A stretch of 64,000 nt of DNA from Acanthacorydalis orientalis (GCA_034766995.1 CM068320.1:7186001-7250000), one strand, 5' to 3'; shown: positions 52,105 to 63,802, numbered from the stretch's first letter. Notes: a model not told the origin generated them from the letters alone. Program-made: numbers and translations.

Positions 52105-52165
<61 letters not shown>
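52096..52165. repeat. (CA)n-(TA)n microsatellite
   Basis: CACACA repeats then a TA array. Confidence 0.95.
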
Positions 52166-53516
52166 ATGTTACATAAAGGTTTTAAGTAAATTTGTTTTAA
52201 CACTTACAGAGAAAAAATGTATAAAAACGTTATTTTTAGCAATAACTTTTTTTTTCAAAAAATAAGCACTATAATAAATAATTTCCTTTTATAAGTGTTC
52301 TTGTCTAAATCGTATACTTGTGTGCAAAATTATAAAGATGATTCAAATACTTTCTGGTTTCATGATTGTAAGCTAAGAATGCTTTTTAAACGTGTTGAGG
52401 AAAGCTGATAATTACATGAGAAGATAACTAGACAATATATATATGACAGAGAAAAGTTTCTTAACCAAGGCTATAGATCTTGTTTCGAATAATTCGCGTC
52501 ATGTGATGCTTCGCATTGTTCTAAAGGAACATAACGTCTTTGCGGTTAACCAGTACAGGTTTGCTTTGAAGCAGCATATCATGATCCCTTCGAATTTGTA
52601 CTGAGTAGATTTTCTCTGTAATTGTGTGGTTTGAAGAGAGTATCTTGTAATAAACGAAACCGTTTGTGTTTTATGAACATATAGTATAATTTTCTTTGTG
52701 CAATTCGAATTATCAAAAGAAATAATTAGATCTTAGAATGAGGATGGATGTTTTATATTCAAACTATTTTAAAATACTATTAAATTCAAAATTTACTAAA
52801 CGTTACATAATTGTTTTTCTTCAAGAAATATTTTTTTATAATGCAAGTTGTTATTTTACTTAAAATATCAAACATTAGATATCATCCTAATACATCTCCT
52901 CAAATAAGATTAATTGAAAATGTCGTTGATTCCGTTTTATTAGTTCAATGTTTTGATATGTAACCTATATGTTTAAAAGTCTGGGTATTAAACACAAGGA
53001 ATGCTTTTGTTTTTATCGATTGTGTCCTTATAAAATACTTTCTTTATTATAAACAAATTTTCAGATGCACAAAAAAGAAATTAGCGTCTACTCGAACCGG
53101 CCATATTATTTTATATAAACATTTCAATAGCAGATTTTCCTTTCTTTAATTGATTATTTTTTGTATATTTTATGGCAGGTGTTTTCGAATGACTTGTCTT
53201 TATTGTTTGAGTACTTTTATAATGTGCATTTTCATTTATATAATTATTATTTTTTAGTTTGTTTTTTTTTCGATTTTTTTACAAAATAGCTAATGAAAAA
53301 TATTATTTATGAAGTCAATTCTAATCAAATAAAAATATTTATAGCAACAAAACTTATATTAATATTATTATGTAATATTTAAATGTCCATATATTAAATT
53401 ATTTAAGTAACTGCTAGAAAATTTTTTTCGTCTGGATTTATTTAATATTTGTTTTATTAGTGTTTATGAGTGACTAGAATATAATTTTAACATTGCGTCG
53501 AATATGTGGTCTTCTA

Positions 53517-53543
53517 TATCTATCTATCTGTATATCTATATAT

Positions 53544-53594
<51 letters not shown>

Positions 53595-53612
53595 GTATAT
53601 ATATACATATTT
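53517..53612. repeat. (TCTA)n-(TA)n microsatellite
   Basis: TCTATCTATC then a long TA array. Confidence 0.95.
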
Positions 53613-54900
53613 GTTAAAAAAATCTTAATTTTATATATAGATAACAGATTTTCTTACGTAAATTGAAAATTATGAAGTGGGATTGAGAAAAAAAAATATA
53701 ATAATTGTGTCATACATATGTAGATTTTTTGTATTAAATATTCTCACAAGAGCGTGAACGAGATTAAAGGGAATACCTATATGTATTTTTTTAAAACTAT
53801 TTGAAAACTGTTCATTTATAATTTTTTAAACAAGAAAAAACTTTGTAGTTCAAAATCACATCGTTAAATTTTCCTTTATTTTTAATTAAGTTTTCAACAT
53901 ACTCGTTATTTAGCAATACTAACTTTGCCTTAAAAATTTGAATGAGATATTGGCCTTTTTTCATCCACATTTATTTTAAGACACAAAAAATTATATTGAT
54001 TTAAAATTCAGCGAATGAGTAGTCTATTTCATCGTTTATATAAAATTTTTATATTAAATGTAATAAAGAGACTATTTCGATGTTTTGGTCGGTTAACCAC
54101 TAAAAAATTTCAGTAAATTATTTATGTATACAGGCACCTGAAGGTCATTTACGTTCTCTACACTAATAAAAGCTATAAAATTTTTGTGCTATGAATAAAA
54201 AAACGTGTAACTTTTTTGTTTAATTTTTTCCGTGTTAGAAAAAGTTAATGATTTAAAAAATAGTTTTTGAAAAAGAGTAATCTACTTTGTTATTCATATT
54301 AATTCTTGTAAAATTTCAGTTCATGTGTATTGATTGATAAAGATGATTAAAATTTTGAAATAAAATGACTAAATTCAAAAAAATCGATATTTTTCTTTAT
54401 TTTTGATACTATTTATTATTGATTTGGTTGATGCTATGTTATACGGATTTTATGAAAAAATAGATTAGCAATTTTTTGAAAAATGATGAAAAAATTACAA
54501 AATTTCCTGTCACTACAGTGTAGAAAAAGTCGTACAATCAAGAATGAGTGTTTAGTAGGATAAAATTAGTGAAAAGTGGAATTCTTAAGTTTTATAGAAG
54601 CAAAGATGTTAGAAATTTTAATACAATTGTTCAAAGATTGATAAGAAGCAAACAATATATAAAATAACACACAAAAAAATTATTAGAGAGATTTAATGAA
54701 TACATGAGAATGAGAAATTCAAATTTATAGTACGTATTTAAGTAGAAATTTAAATATATTAGAGTAATAAATTTAATTTTAAACCGTACCCTATAAATAT
54801 TGTGGTCAAACAATAAGTTTTACTGTTTTCCTTTAAATAAGCACCTAGCAAGTATCAAAAATTGGTTAAAGAGGCTGAAAAGGATTATTTTCTCTCTGTA

Positions 54901-54912
54901 CCCTTATCTCTT

Positions 54913-54944
<32 letters not shown>

Positions 54945-54946
54945 CA
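54901..54946. repeat. (TC)n-(TA)n microsatellite
   Basis: CTCTCTCTCT then TA. Confidence 0.95.
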
Positions 54947-55249
54947 TAAATTGAATTGTTACTGAGAATAAAATGTAAATAACTCAAAGTAGGTGGATAG
55001 TATTTAGAATTTATTCCATTCCAGATAATAAATTTACCATTACAATACCTAAAATACTTAATATATTAACATGTCTTTTAAACATAAGATTTTTGTTCAG
55101 TGATTGTATATTTTAAATATACATACAAACCTTTCTTCCCAATCATCTAAATTAGATTGGTTTTAAGATATGTAGTCAAATTTAAATTTTCATTAATTAC
55201 TATTTAAATGTCATATTATGATTCGTATTCGTATTCCTATATATATATA

Positions 55250-55633
55250 TATAACTGACAAATCTCTTATAAAAAAAATGGCGGTTTTGAGTTGATGATG
55301 TTGTAATATATTTTCAGAACTCCCACTTATTTAGCATTTTTTACATATTTTATGGGTCGTAATACCTTCCTTCAAAAATGAACAAATCATTCCCGTGACT
55401 TCAGAAACATTTTTTTTCAACTGGAATGCGAAAAGTATGCAATACCTAATATGCTGCTTTTTGGCCGACATCATATTCATTATTGTTTTCTAAGATTATA
55501 TTAACTGCTTGGCCAAGATATATAGTTTTTAGATGTTAAGGTTGGGACTTCGAAATCTTAAAATGTCGAGAAAATATTTTAAAAAAATAGAGTTATGATT
55601 GATTCAATTTATGGGCACAAAATTAATTTGTAC

Positions 55634-55635
<2 letters not shown>
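55250..55635 (-). mobile_element. mariner lineage B, internally deleted copy 2
   Basis: It has the same two end segments as 44473-44980 joined at the same place (here TTTAGCATTTTTTACATATT near 55340). The left terminal repeat is missing: homology starts at AACTGACAAATCTCTTATAA, right after a small TA array. The right end stops at AAAATTAATTTGTACG, where a 70-bp TA array replaces the last bases. Both ends have therefore been eroded against TA tracts. It has no coding capacity. Confidence 0.85.
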
Positions 55636-55691
<56 letters not shown>

Positions 55692-55706
55692 ATATATATA
55701 TATATT
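55636..55706. repeat. (TA)n microsatellite at a mariner end
   Basis: TA array directly continuous with the eroded right end of the mariner copy. Confidence 0.95.
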
Positions 55707-56120
55707 ATTAATAAATAAAAATTAACATTGTACGGGTCGAATGTTAGTAAATATAAAATTAGAGAAAGTACAATAATATATAATAATAAATTAAAGAAAA
55801 TACTTTTTGTGATCATTTTTATGAACTAGAAATAAATATCAAACCAATGAACATAAAATCAATCTTTTGAATAATACTTCATGTATTATTTAGGTAAAAT
55901 TCCTAGTTTACTATAATTATACCAAATTAATTAATTTTTATGTCTGTATGTGAACTAATTATTTTACATAATATATTTCGAAATTCTTTTATCTGTTATT
56001 GTCGTTCAATTGGTAGGGTAAAAGTGTAAATCAATGTGTGTGTGTAAGCCTACATTATAGTGAGGACAGATAAGTGGATTAAAGTACATTTGCTATGAAA
56101 ACATATTTTAACATATTCAC

Positions 56121-56189
56121 TACTATGAGGGGTTACTGATGACAGACATTATACTTTTTAGTGGTACCATGGAGGTCAACGGCGACCGG
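56121..56189. repeat. short GC-richer direct repeat pair
   Basis: TACTATGAGGGGTTACTGAT then GAC, and TACCATGGAGGTCAACGGCG then ACC, lie about 44 bp apart. GGTCAACG and CGTTGCTGACC also form an imperfect hairpin. It resembles subterminal repeats of a DNA transposon, but no element could be delimited. Confidence 0.3.
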
Positions 56190-56438
56190 CGTTGCTGACC
56201 TTAATTAAAATGCTTGTAACACATAATCACTTACACTTATATGACTACGAGCAGCATTTAAACAAAAAAGAAATGATTTAACAATTGCACTTGTGAATGA
56301 TTAAGTTGTGTCAATCTAAAAGTACACTCAGAAAATTAAACCAGTCTTAATTAATTTCGGTTTTGAAAAAGCTGTATAAAGTACATGTGATACTGAAGTT
56401 TCATAATATAATATATTTTGAACTCTGAAAACAATATA

Positions 56439-56998
56439 TTAAGATGGTAGGAAATAATTGCGGTTTTTGTTTTGTGAATTATAACCTCAGTTTTTTCAGT
56501 GAAAGTGTCATTAGCAATATCGTTTTAAAGTGTACTTTCGATCTGTATTTTAGTAATATCGACATTGGTTTTATTATTAATTATACTTTAAATTGAGATA
56601 TTGGATTAACGATGGGAAGAAGAAAATAAGAGCAAATTTTTGCATGAGTTCAAAACGGATGGTAAGGCAGCATAAACTGCTCGTAAACTAAACGATGCTT
56701 TCGGTTTGGGTATTGTTAAGGTACGTACGATGTAATGGTGGTTCCAAAAATTTCGTAACGGACACGAGAACTTTGAAGATGAACAAAGTCGTGGGCATCA
56801 TTCTTCAATTCACAACGACCAACTGAAGGAGTTAGCTAATTCAGAAGCATGCACAGCAATTCGAGAGCTTGTACAAAAGTTAAGCGTTAGTCATCGAACA
56901 GTTCTGAACTATGTAAAACAGCTAAGAAAATCAAAAAAGAAGAAAAATATATACGAATTTGAAGGTCATAAACCGCAATTATTTTTCTACCAACCTAA
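56439..56998 (+). mobile_element. mariner lineage C, internally deleted copy 2
   Basis: 560 bp with ends TTAAGATGGTAGGAAATAAT and inverted TTAGGTTGGTAGAAAAATAA, flanked by TA on both sides (56437-56438, 56999-57000). The plus strand keeps the transposase N-terminus: QIFA.EFKTDGKAA-like, WWFQKFRNGHENFEDEQSRG, then IRELVQKLSVSHRTVLNYVK and QLRKSKK. It then passes straight into the 3' end (CGAATTTGAAGGTCATAAAC). The catalytic domain is missing. What is left would encode little more than the DNA-binding domain, though stops interrupt it. Confidence 0.92.
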
Positions 56999-57000
56999 TA

Positions 57001-58309
57001 TATGAAATGTATTATATTTATTGCCTTTCGGCTATATTGATGCTCGTTAACCTTCCATTTAAGATGCTAAAATTGTTTGTGTGTTAAGTTATATCTTTGT
57101 AAGGAATTTGTGCTTTTAAAATATTTTAAGTAAAGAAGAAATGCTATTTTATAATACATTTTGTGATTTTTTTGAATCTTGAAGCACAAATTTGGAAAAA
57201 AGCAATAATAAATAAACACTTTGTGCTTTGTTTTGAAAATTAGTTTCAGTATTTAGCATCAGTTTTAGTATCGCATACTTTTCGATTAATTTGTTGTGCA
57301 TTATGCAACAGCAATATTAAATGTTGGCAGAAAGTTCATTGTAATGGAACTCTCACGTTAACGGTTTAAAATATTTTATTTGATTTATTAAATTTATAAA
57401 TTCAGTTGGAATGGTAAATTTGTATAACATTTGTTGAAGTCTATAGATTAGTAGTTTGGAGCACACAATCAAAAGTAATGAAAGGATAACAATACAAAGT
57501 ACTGAAACAGCTTACACTGTACGTTTAAAGAAAACAAGTTACTGACGTCCAGCAGCCTATCCAACTTTCTAAGATAGAATGAGCATAGTTAAATGGTGAA
57601 TATGCTGAAAAAATTTTCCAAATTACGATAAAAATTTACAAGATTGTAATTGAACTACTAAGCGATTCGATTTATAATTTATTTTATTGCGAAGTAACAT
57701 AGATATGTTTCTTCAAAAGTATTTTTTTAAAAAACGAAGTTCATGTTTCTTTTGATCTTGTTCAAGTTGTTATATGACTTATTGTGTGTCTGAACGATTG
57801 AAATTTAAGAAAGAGTTGATTACAAATTATTACAAAATATATTATAATTATTTTATCCTATTTTATCTTATTTTTGTTCCTTCATTGTTACATATTCATT
57901 TTCTACTTTTCTCATTATTTATTTTTCTAATTATTGTAAAATTACAATTGGCTTTTTATTTTTTTATTATTCTTTTAACAGAGCATTTGTTCTATTTTAA
58001 AAATGCTCAGAAAAAGATAATAATAGAAAAATATTTTTAAAAATCGTTAATATCTTAGAGAAAATTGATATTAAAAAGAAATAATTCTGTAAGAATTAAA
58101 AAAAAATGTCTGAAAACAATATCTGTGTAGCTGATTCCCGTCGATTTTTTAAGTATCATGTATGATTAAATAAAAATGAAGGAGAAGACAAAAATCACGT
58201 TTTTATAGAAAATATTATTCTATGAAACGAACGTTATTAAAAATACGGAATGAAATTTGTGCTCAGAATACGAGCGAAGAAAATCTGTTAATATAAAATA
58301 TTTATTAAG
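57001..58309. other. AT-rich stretch, nothing recognised
   Basis: An 88-codon plus ORF at 57774-58040 is a Phe/Leu/Ile-rich run expected from AT-rich DNA. No other feature is seen. Confidence 0.4.
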
Positions 58310-58660
58310 GCGATCCGGTCACTATAACGTAAAGTGAATATAGGTCAGCGGGCCGGGATTTCGGTCGTCTAAAAATTTATGATATTATCGAATTAGCACC
58401 AGGTGGCCGGCCGGCGTAATTTGATCTGTCCAAAGAGAGCCGTGTGGTTAGCGACACTTATTTCCCGACGGACTGCACGCCGGAGGGACAGAGCGTCGAA
58501 TTACTCCCTGATGAATTATTCTAATCACTTACGCTTCCTGTGATTAGGTCACTCGGTACCGCGCATCGAACATTTTAATTTAATATTGCACATCATAAGT
58601 TTAATATATTTAGTCTACCTCAGATGCACAGGTGTGATGTTATCTCCGTTTCTCTTACAG
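58310..58660. other. GC-richer island 9
   Basis: Balanced composition (CACCAGGTGGCCGGCCGGCG at about 58398, GACTGCACGCCGGAGGGACA at about 58471). It has no long ORF. It contains a homeodomain-like dyad at 58521-58547 and ends in CTCCGTTTCTCTTACAG, which fits a 3' splice site (58646-58662). It is the strongest candidate for a conserved regulatory element in the window. Confidence 0.45.
58521..58547. promoter_or_regulatory. inverted pair of TAATC-type sites
   Basis: CTAATCAC (58521-58528) and GTGATTAG (58540-58547) are exact inverse copies separated by 11 bp. TAATC/GATTA cores are typical of homeodomain binding. A role is inferred only. Confidence 0.35.
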
Positions 58661-58713
58661 TGGATTCATTGTTTGTGTACTTTAGAACATTTTTTTCATT
58701 TTTAATTTGTATA

Positions 58714-59273
58714 TTAAATTGATAGGAAAATAATTGCGGGTTTTGTTTTCTGAATTTTAACCTTATTTTTTTTCAATAAAAGTGTCATTTCATCGTGTTC
58801 ATGTTAATACCATTTTAAAGTGAATTTTTTGGTCTGTATTTTAGTAACATTGACTTTGGTTTTATTATTAATTTTGCTTTAAAATCGACTATTGAATTAA
58901 AGATGCAAAATGAGTAAATAAGAGCAATTTTTTTGTATAAATTCAAAACGGGTTTGTAAAGCAGCAGAAGCTGATCGTAAACTAAAGGATGCTTTTGGCG
59001 TGGGTACTGTTAAGGAACATACGGTGCAATAGTGGTTCTAAAAATTTCGTACTAGGGACTAAATTCTTGAACATAAAGGTTTCATGTGTTCTTCTTCAGT
59101 TCATATCGACCAACTTAAGCGTGAGTTCAATAAGAACCACACACATTACTTTGAGAGCTTGCACAAAAGTTAGGCTTTAGTAATCCAACAGTTCTGAGTC
59201 ACTTAAAATTACTTAAATTAAAAAAATGTATATGAATTTGAAGATCGTAAACTGCAATTATTTTTTTATGAAC

Positions 59274-59277
<4 letters not shown>
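58714..59277 (+). mobile_element. mariner lineage C, internally deleted copy 3
   Basis: 564 bp. The left end TTAAATTGATAGGAAAATAA is preceded by TA (58712-58713). The right end, inverted, starts TTTGGTTCATAAAAAAATAA and is followed by TA that opens a TA array. It has the same structure as 56439-56998: N-terminal transposase part (GCAGAAGCTGATCGTAAACT, near 58962) ending in a lysine-rich stretch that jumps to GAATTTGAAGATCGTAAACT. More mutated than copy 2. Near-equal length and the same join imply a common deleted parent. Confidence 0.9.

Positions 59278-59314
<37 letters not shown>
59278..59314. repeat. (TA)n microsatellite at a mariner end
   Basis: TA array starting at the TA target duplication of the mariner copy. 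Confidence 0.95.
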
Positions 59315-59321
<7 letters not shown>

Positions 59322-60866
59322 TGATATAAAGACTTTAGTGAAAATGTAACTTTGAATGAAAGTCAATGTTAATAGCTAGATATACATTATTTGTTTGTGA
59401 CTGGAAGAACTTTGACGTAGATCTCATAGTACAAAGTTAATTCTTTCACATGTTGAATTCATTTCAGCAAGTATATATATTAAGTAATAATATACAATAA
59501 ATATACTATGTTAGATATATACGCAAGTTTATGTTATTATAATAAGTTTAAATAAAATTAATGACGGTATTTATTAATAAGAAAAAAAATAATTTGCAAT
59601 TTTAAACAAAAATATCGAATTAAAATAATCACACTAATATTAAAAACATGTATCATTTCAGATACTATTACACAGTTACTAAATATTATGAACAGTGTTT
59701 ATGAAAAATAAAGATAGTTGATTTACAATAATTCATTCTTCCTCGTTCCTTAAATCTGTTTGATTCTTTAATTTACGAACAAATAATTTATATTTTTTTA
59801 TTAAGCGTTAAGATTAAAGTTTCTCAATATTTTTTTCTAATTAATTAATACTCTAAACACCACATATAAGAAATCTAAAGAACAATAATCAATTATTGCA
59901 TATATTAATAAAGAATATTTGGGGTGAAATATCAGATAATGAATTTATTTGTAGTGTTAAACTAGAATTAAAAACGTTTCTTTATCTAAAAGTAACTTCG
60001 CAATTCTGTTACTCTGGATATTCTTAGGGTATTTAATCTTTAAGATTCTTATAAAAGAAAACAAAAATAATTCAATAAAAACGTAATTAAACAGGAGAGT
60101 ATAAAAGAATCTAAATGATTCTAATAAAATATTTTAAATAGGTTACAGACATATCTCGGATAACTACACACTTTTTTTATATATCTTATAAACAAAAATA
60201 ATTAACAAAAGATAGAATTAGTTATTATATGTAATTTTAAGAATTAAGTAAACGATTTCTCATTAAAAAGTAAAATTATTTGCAAGTTTATTCATTAAAT
60301 TCCTAGGTAGAAAAATTAAAATAGAACGTATCAAATTTACTCGTGACTTTATTATTATAGAAGTTATTTTCTAATATTCATTAATTTATTCATTTGATTT
60401 AACGAATTACAAAAAGGGTAACTTGTGAAGAGTAATAATAATATATAATATTATAGTGTTATAGTATGGAATGAATAGCCAAAAGGCTCCTATTACAGTC
60501 GAGGCTTTAAGCCACTTAGATTTTTTGATAATTCAACTTTGCTTGTCATTTATTCTCTACATAATTTACATACGATTGCAGATGGTTTTGTATATCATAA
60601 TGATGAGATTTGATGCAATTGATCTGTGAAACACTGTCATTAAAATAAATATAAATAATTCGATCTATGGTATATTAATATATAATCATTATTTTGAGCA
60701 CGAATGCAGTTGTTGCATGGTAATATAACATATCTTTGAATTCATTTCTAATACTGAGATTAATGTTAAAGTATTCGTAGTAATACTTATGCAATAAATA
60801 AAATACAGTGTATTAATTGTCGATTATCTCAAAAATAGTATTAAGTTAAAAACAAAACAGATTATA
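59315..60866. other. AT-rich stretch, nothing recognised
   Basis: No feature is supported. Confidence 0.45.
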
Positions 60867-60946
60867 TTAGGTTGATATGGAAATAATTGCGGTTTATGAC
60901 CTACAAATTCATAACAAAAACCGTAATTATTTTCCTATCGACCTAA
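60867..60946 (-). mobile_element. 80-bp mariner lineage C micro-derivative
   Basis: TA on both sides (60865-60866, 60947-60948) encloses exactly 80 bp. Read on the minus strand, the first 40 or so bases (TTAGGTCGATAGGAAAATAA, TTACGGTTTTTG, then TGAATT) match the 5' end of the lineage C copies. The rest (GAATTTGTAGGTCATAAACC, then GCAATTATTT) matches their 3' end. The two join within a shared GAATT. Everything between is deleted. It is practically two terminal repeats with a tiny spacer. Confidence 0.88.
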
Positions 60947-60948
60947 TA

Positions 60949-61590
60949 TTAAGATATAAATAATATTTTATTAAACAACTACAGTTATTGTTTAAAATTG
61001 TTGTACTAATTTCTAATAAACATTGGTTTGAAAATAAAATTAATTTCATTCAGTTAAAATACTTTTAGTAGCAAAGTACCTTTTATAGATGAGAGTAAAG
61101 ATAATACTGTTATTAAATAAAATTTAATTTTTTGCTACAAGTAATTAATAAAATGCATTTTAGTAATTTGATCTTTTACGAGTTTCTGACGAAGATAATG
61201 TTACTAATGCATCAAAGAAATTTTGCAACGTCTACAGAGGAGTTTTATCGAATAGAACTGTCTCAGGGGATTTTAAGATACGACGAGGGTGATTGCAATA
61301 TAAACGACGGGGAATGGATAAGATAACCATTGAAAGTTAACGACAACCGAATCTGTGTTTTAATTGAACATGATTGACATTTAATGGAGTAATATATTTC
61401 AGAAACTTTAAACGTGACAGAATCATAAGTAACAGACTATCTTAAACTGTAGGTTTCATTATTATGTACGATGAATGAGACGTAGATGTATGTTGGTATT
61501 TTTTATTTTTTGAAAATAATTTATTGTGTACTAATGTTCATTTCGTTGTTAGAGTATATTAAATTACTTAATAACTAATTTATAATAGAA

Positions 61591-61592
<2 letters not shown>
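60949..61592. other. AT-rich stretch with a small unassigned ORF
   Basis: A plus ORF at 61132-61326 (64 codons) has a less AT-biased second half (ATSTEEFYRIELSQGILRYD) but no family match. Possibly chance. Confidence 0.35.

Positions 61593-61645
<53 letters not shown>
61593..61645. repeat. (TA)n microsatellite
   Basis: TA array. Confidence 0.97.
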
Positions 61646-61647
<2 letters not shown>

Positions 61648-61888
61648 TATGAAATGTTCAAAGAAGTTCAATATAGATATATGTTTTTAATAAGGGATAA
61701 TTTTACAATATATCTGAAAAAGATAATTTTATCTTTCTGACGGAATCTAAGAAGCATATTTAGTTGAGTTTATACATTTTAAAGATAAAGGTTGATAAAA
61801 ATTATAGAATTAGAACTCATTAATCGATGAAAATCATTTGTTGCAATGAACAAAAAAGTTGTTATGAACATGAAGACAGGTTTCATAC

Positions 61889-62016
<128 letters not shown>

Positions 62017-62315
62017 CTATGAATTCGAAACGTTAGGGAAGTTAATTTCATTCCATTTAATTAGTAATAAAGTATATTAAAATTACAGTCTATTCAAAAC
62101 TATTATATGTATTAAATTTTAAAAAAATACTCTTTTGATTTGAAACTTATATATATATTTTAAGGGCAAATCATCATCATTGGAAAAATGAGTTTATACA
62201 AAAAAAATTAAGACGATTAAAATATGAATGTGATTAAATGTGAATCAAGGGTTGAGAAGTCGCATTTACATAGTGAAATATCAGTATAAATCTGTAGGAT
62301 AATTGAATGAAAGTG

Positions 62316-62390
62316 ATGAAGTTACACTTTGTTCTTTGTGCTGCGGCGGGTTTGTTATTTGTATTCCTGTTTATTTCTTGGAAATTTTAA
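62316..62390 (+). CDS. 24-codon signal-anchor-like small ORF (speculative)
   Basis: ATG opens a 24-residue peptide: MKLHFVLCAAAGLLFVFLFI, then Ser-Trp-Lys-Phe and TAA. It has a short basic start, an uninterrupted hydrophobic core of about 17 residues and a basic end, like a signal peptide or type II membrane anchor. Its middle uses GC-rich codons (GCTGCGGCGGGT), unlike the surrounding DNA. No clear splice donor is seen, so it could equally be chance. Confidence 0.18.
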   Translation: MKLHFVLCAAAGLLFVFLFISWKF

Positions 62391-63179
62391 TGTTTTGAAT
62401 TGTTGCACTGAATTCAATATGTGTGCTCTTAAAAGTAAATTTCAGAAAATTAATTTGACAACAAACCAATTACCTAATAATCGCACATGAAAAGAACAAA
62501 TAATACAAATTATAGATCTTTGCAAGGAATCAACATTTAGAATTTCTATAAATGTATTGACAGAACATAGTTATATACATACATATTTACATACATACAT
62601 ACTAATATATATATATATATATATATATTTCTAAGAATAGTAAAAAGTAATTATTTTACAAAATAAAAAATTATATTTTATATTCGAAAAATACGAGGCT
62701 GATTTGAATAATATTAAAAAAAGTGTATTAAGAATAGTTCATTTAGTTTAACTTTATACTTATTATACTATAATTTTTAAAGAAAATAAACACTAAAATT
62801 TTTGATTTACGATGATGAATATTAATTTGTAAAAAGCGATTTATAAGTGAAGAGAACGATATTTATTTGCAATATGTATGGTTCTCATAGTAATGATTAC
62901 TGTTAAAAATCTGAAGCATGTTATTAGGTAAAAAAAAATAAGAAGAATGAATTGTTCAAGAACAGTACGAGATGTAAATCATAACTTTACAATAGAAATA
63001 AAAATTAATTCTCAAATTCCAAAAGGATAAAAATTTAATTTGTTTTTGACATTTATCGAAACAGATATACGACCGTTACTGTAATTTTCAAAACAGATAA
63101 TCATAAACCGCAAAGAATACCCCAACCGTTTTCATATAATCACTAGAACGCAATTTGTATCCATACACACAGTGTATTG
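62391..63179. other. AT-rich stretch, nothing recognised
   Basis: A small TACATA/TA array lies at about 62575-62628. Nothing else is supported. Confidence 0.4.
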
Positions 63180-63490
63180 TAAATCTGTATTTTGTTATTG
63201 ACTTTTAACTACATTAACTCCTGCGAGACAAGGTCGCCACCATGGAGCACGGTACCTCGCTACACGAACGCATGGAGCGGTGTAAGTTCCGGGCAACAAT
63301 ATAAAAGCCTGCATGATCCCGAGCTTAAGCTGGACAAATCCGAGCCTCTTATTGTGAGAAACGGCTCACTGCACTGCGATTAAAGCTCTACTCGCCCCGC
63401 ATCGACCCTTGCACCTCGCTCAGGGACCGAGCCGCACAATCTCGCAAAACACACTTAAATAAAATCCGTTCGTACACAGAGCAGATGCTT
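63180..63490. other. GC-richer island 10, possible exon or promoter
   Basis: Balanced composition (CTCGCCCCGCATCGACCCTT at about 63391). GCCACCATGG (63236-63245) sets an ATG in strong context. That frame runs 20 codons (63242-63304), with a GTAAGT donor-like site at about 63282-63287. TATAAAAG is at 63300-63307. A 63-codon ORF in another frame (63192-63383) is unrecognised. The signals are mutually inconsistent as one gene model, so function stays open. Confidence 0.3.
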
Positions 63491-63657
63491 CATTTTCGTA
63501 CAGTGATCAATTTTAAAATAAATATGTGAGTTTTAATGTACGGTCGACATGTTTTATACCCGATACAAACAAGGTAAATATACGCGTTGAAAATTATGAA
63601 TATTCACAAGATGTTTAATAAATTCAATACGATTAAACCCATTTAATATACGTTGAA

Positions 63658-63659
<2 letters not shown>

Positions 63660-63708
<49 letters not shown>

Positions 63709-63748
63709 AGTATATATAAAAACACGTACATACACGCTTTATATCTAT

Positions 63749-63802
<54 letters not shown>

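Larger units (their letters stand above)
49991..55249. other. long AT-rich stretch with microsatellites only
   Basis: About 5.2 kb without recognisable gene or transposon. TA-type arrays are at 50142-50177, 51289-51331, 52096-52165 (CA then TA), 53517-53612 and 54901-54946 (TC then TA). A slightly GC-richer patch at 52480-52680 is unassigned. Confidence 0.4.

Noticed and set aside
57774..58040. Hydrophobic 88-codon ORF as a membrane protein
   Set aside because: Runs of TTT/TTA/ATT codons in T-rich DNA mimic membrane segments. No other support.
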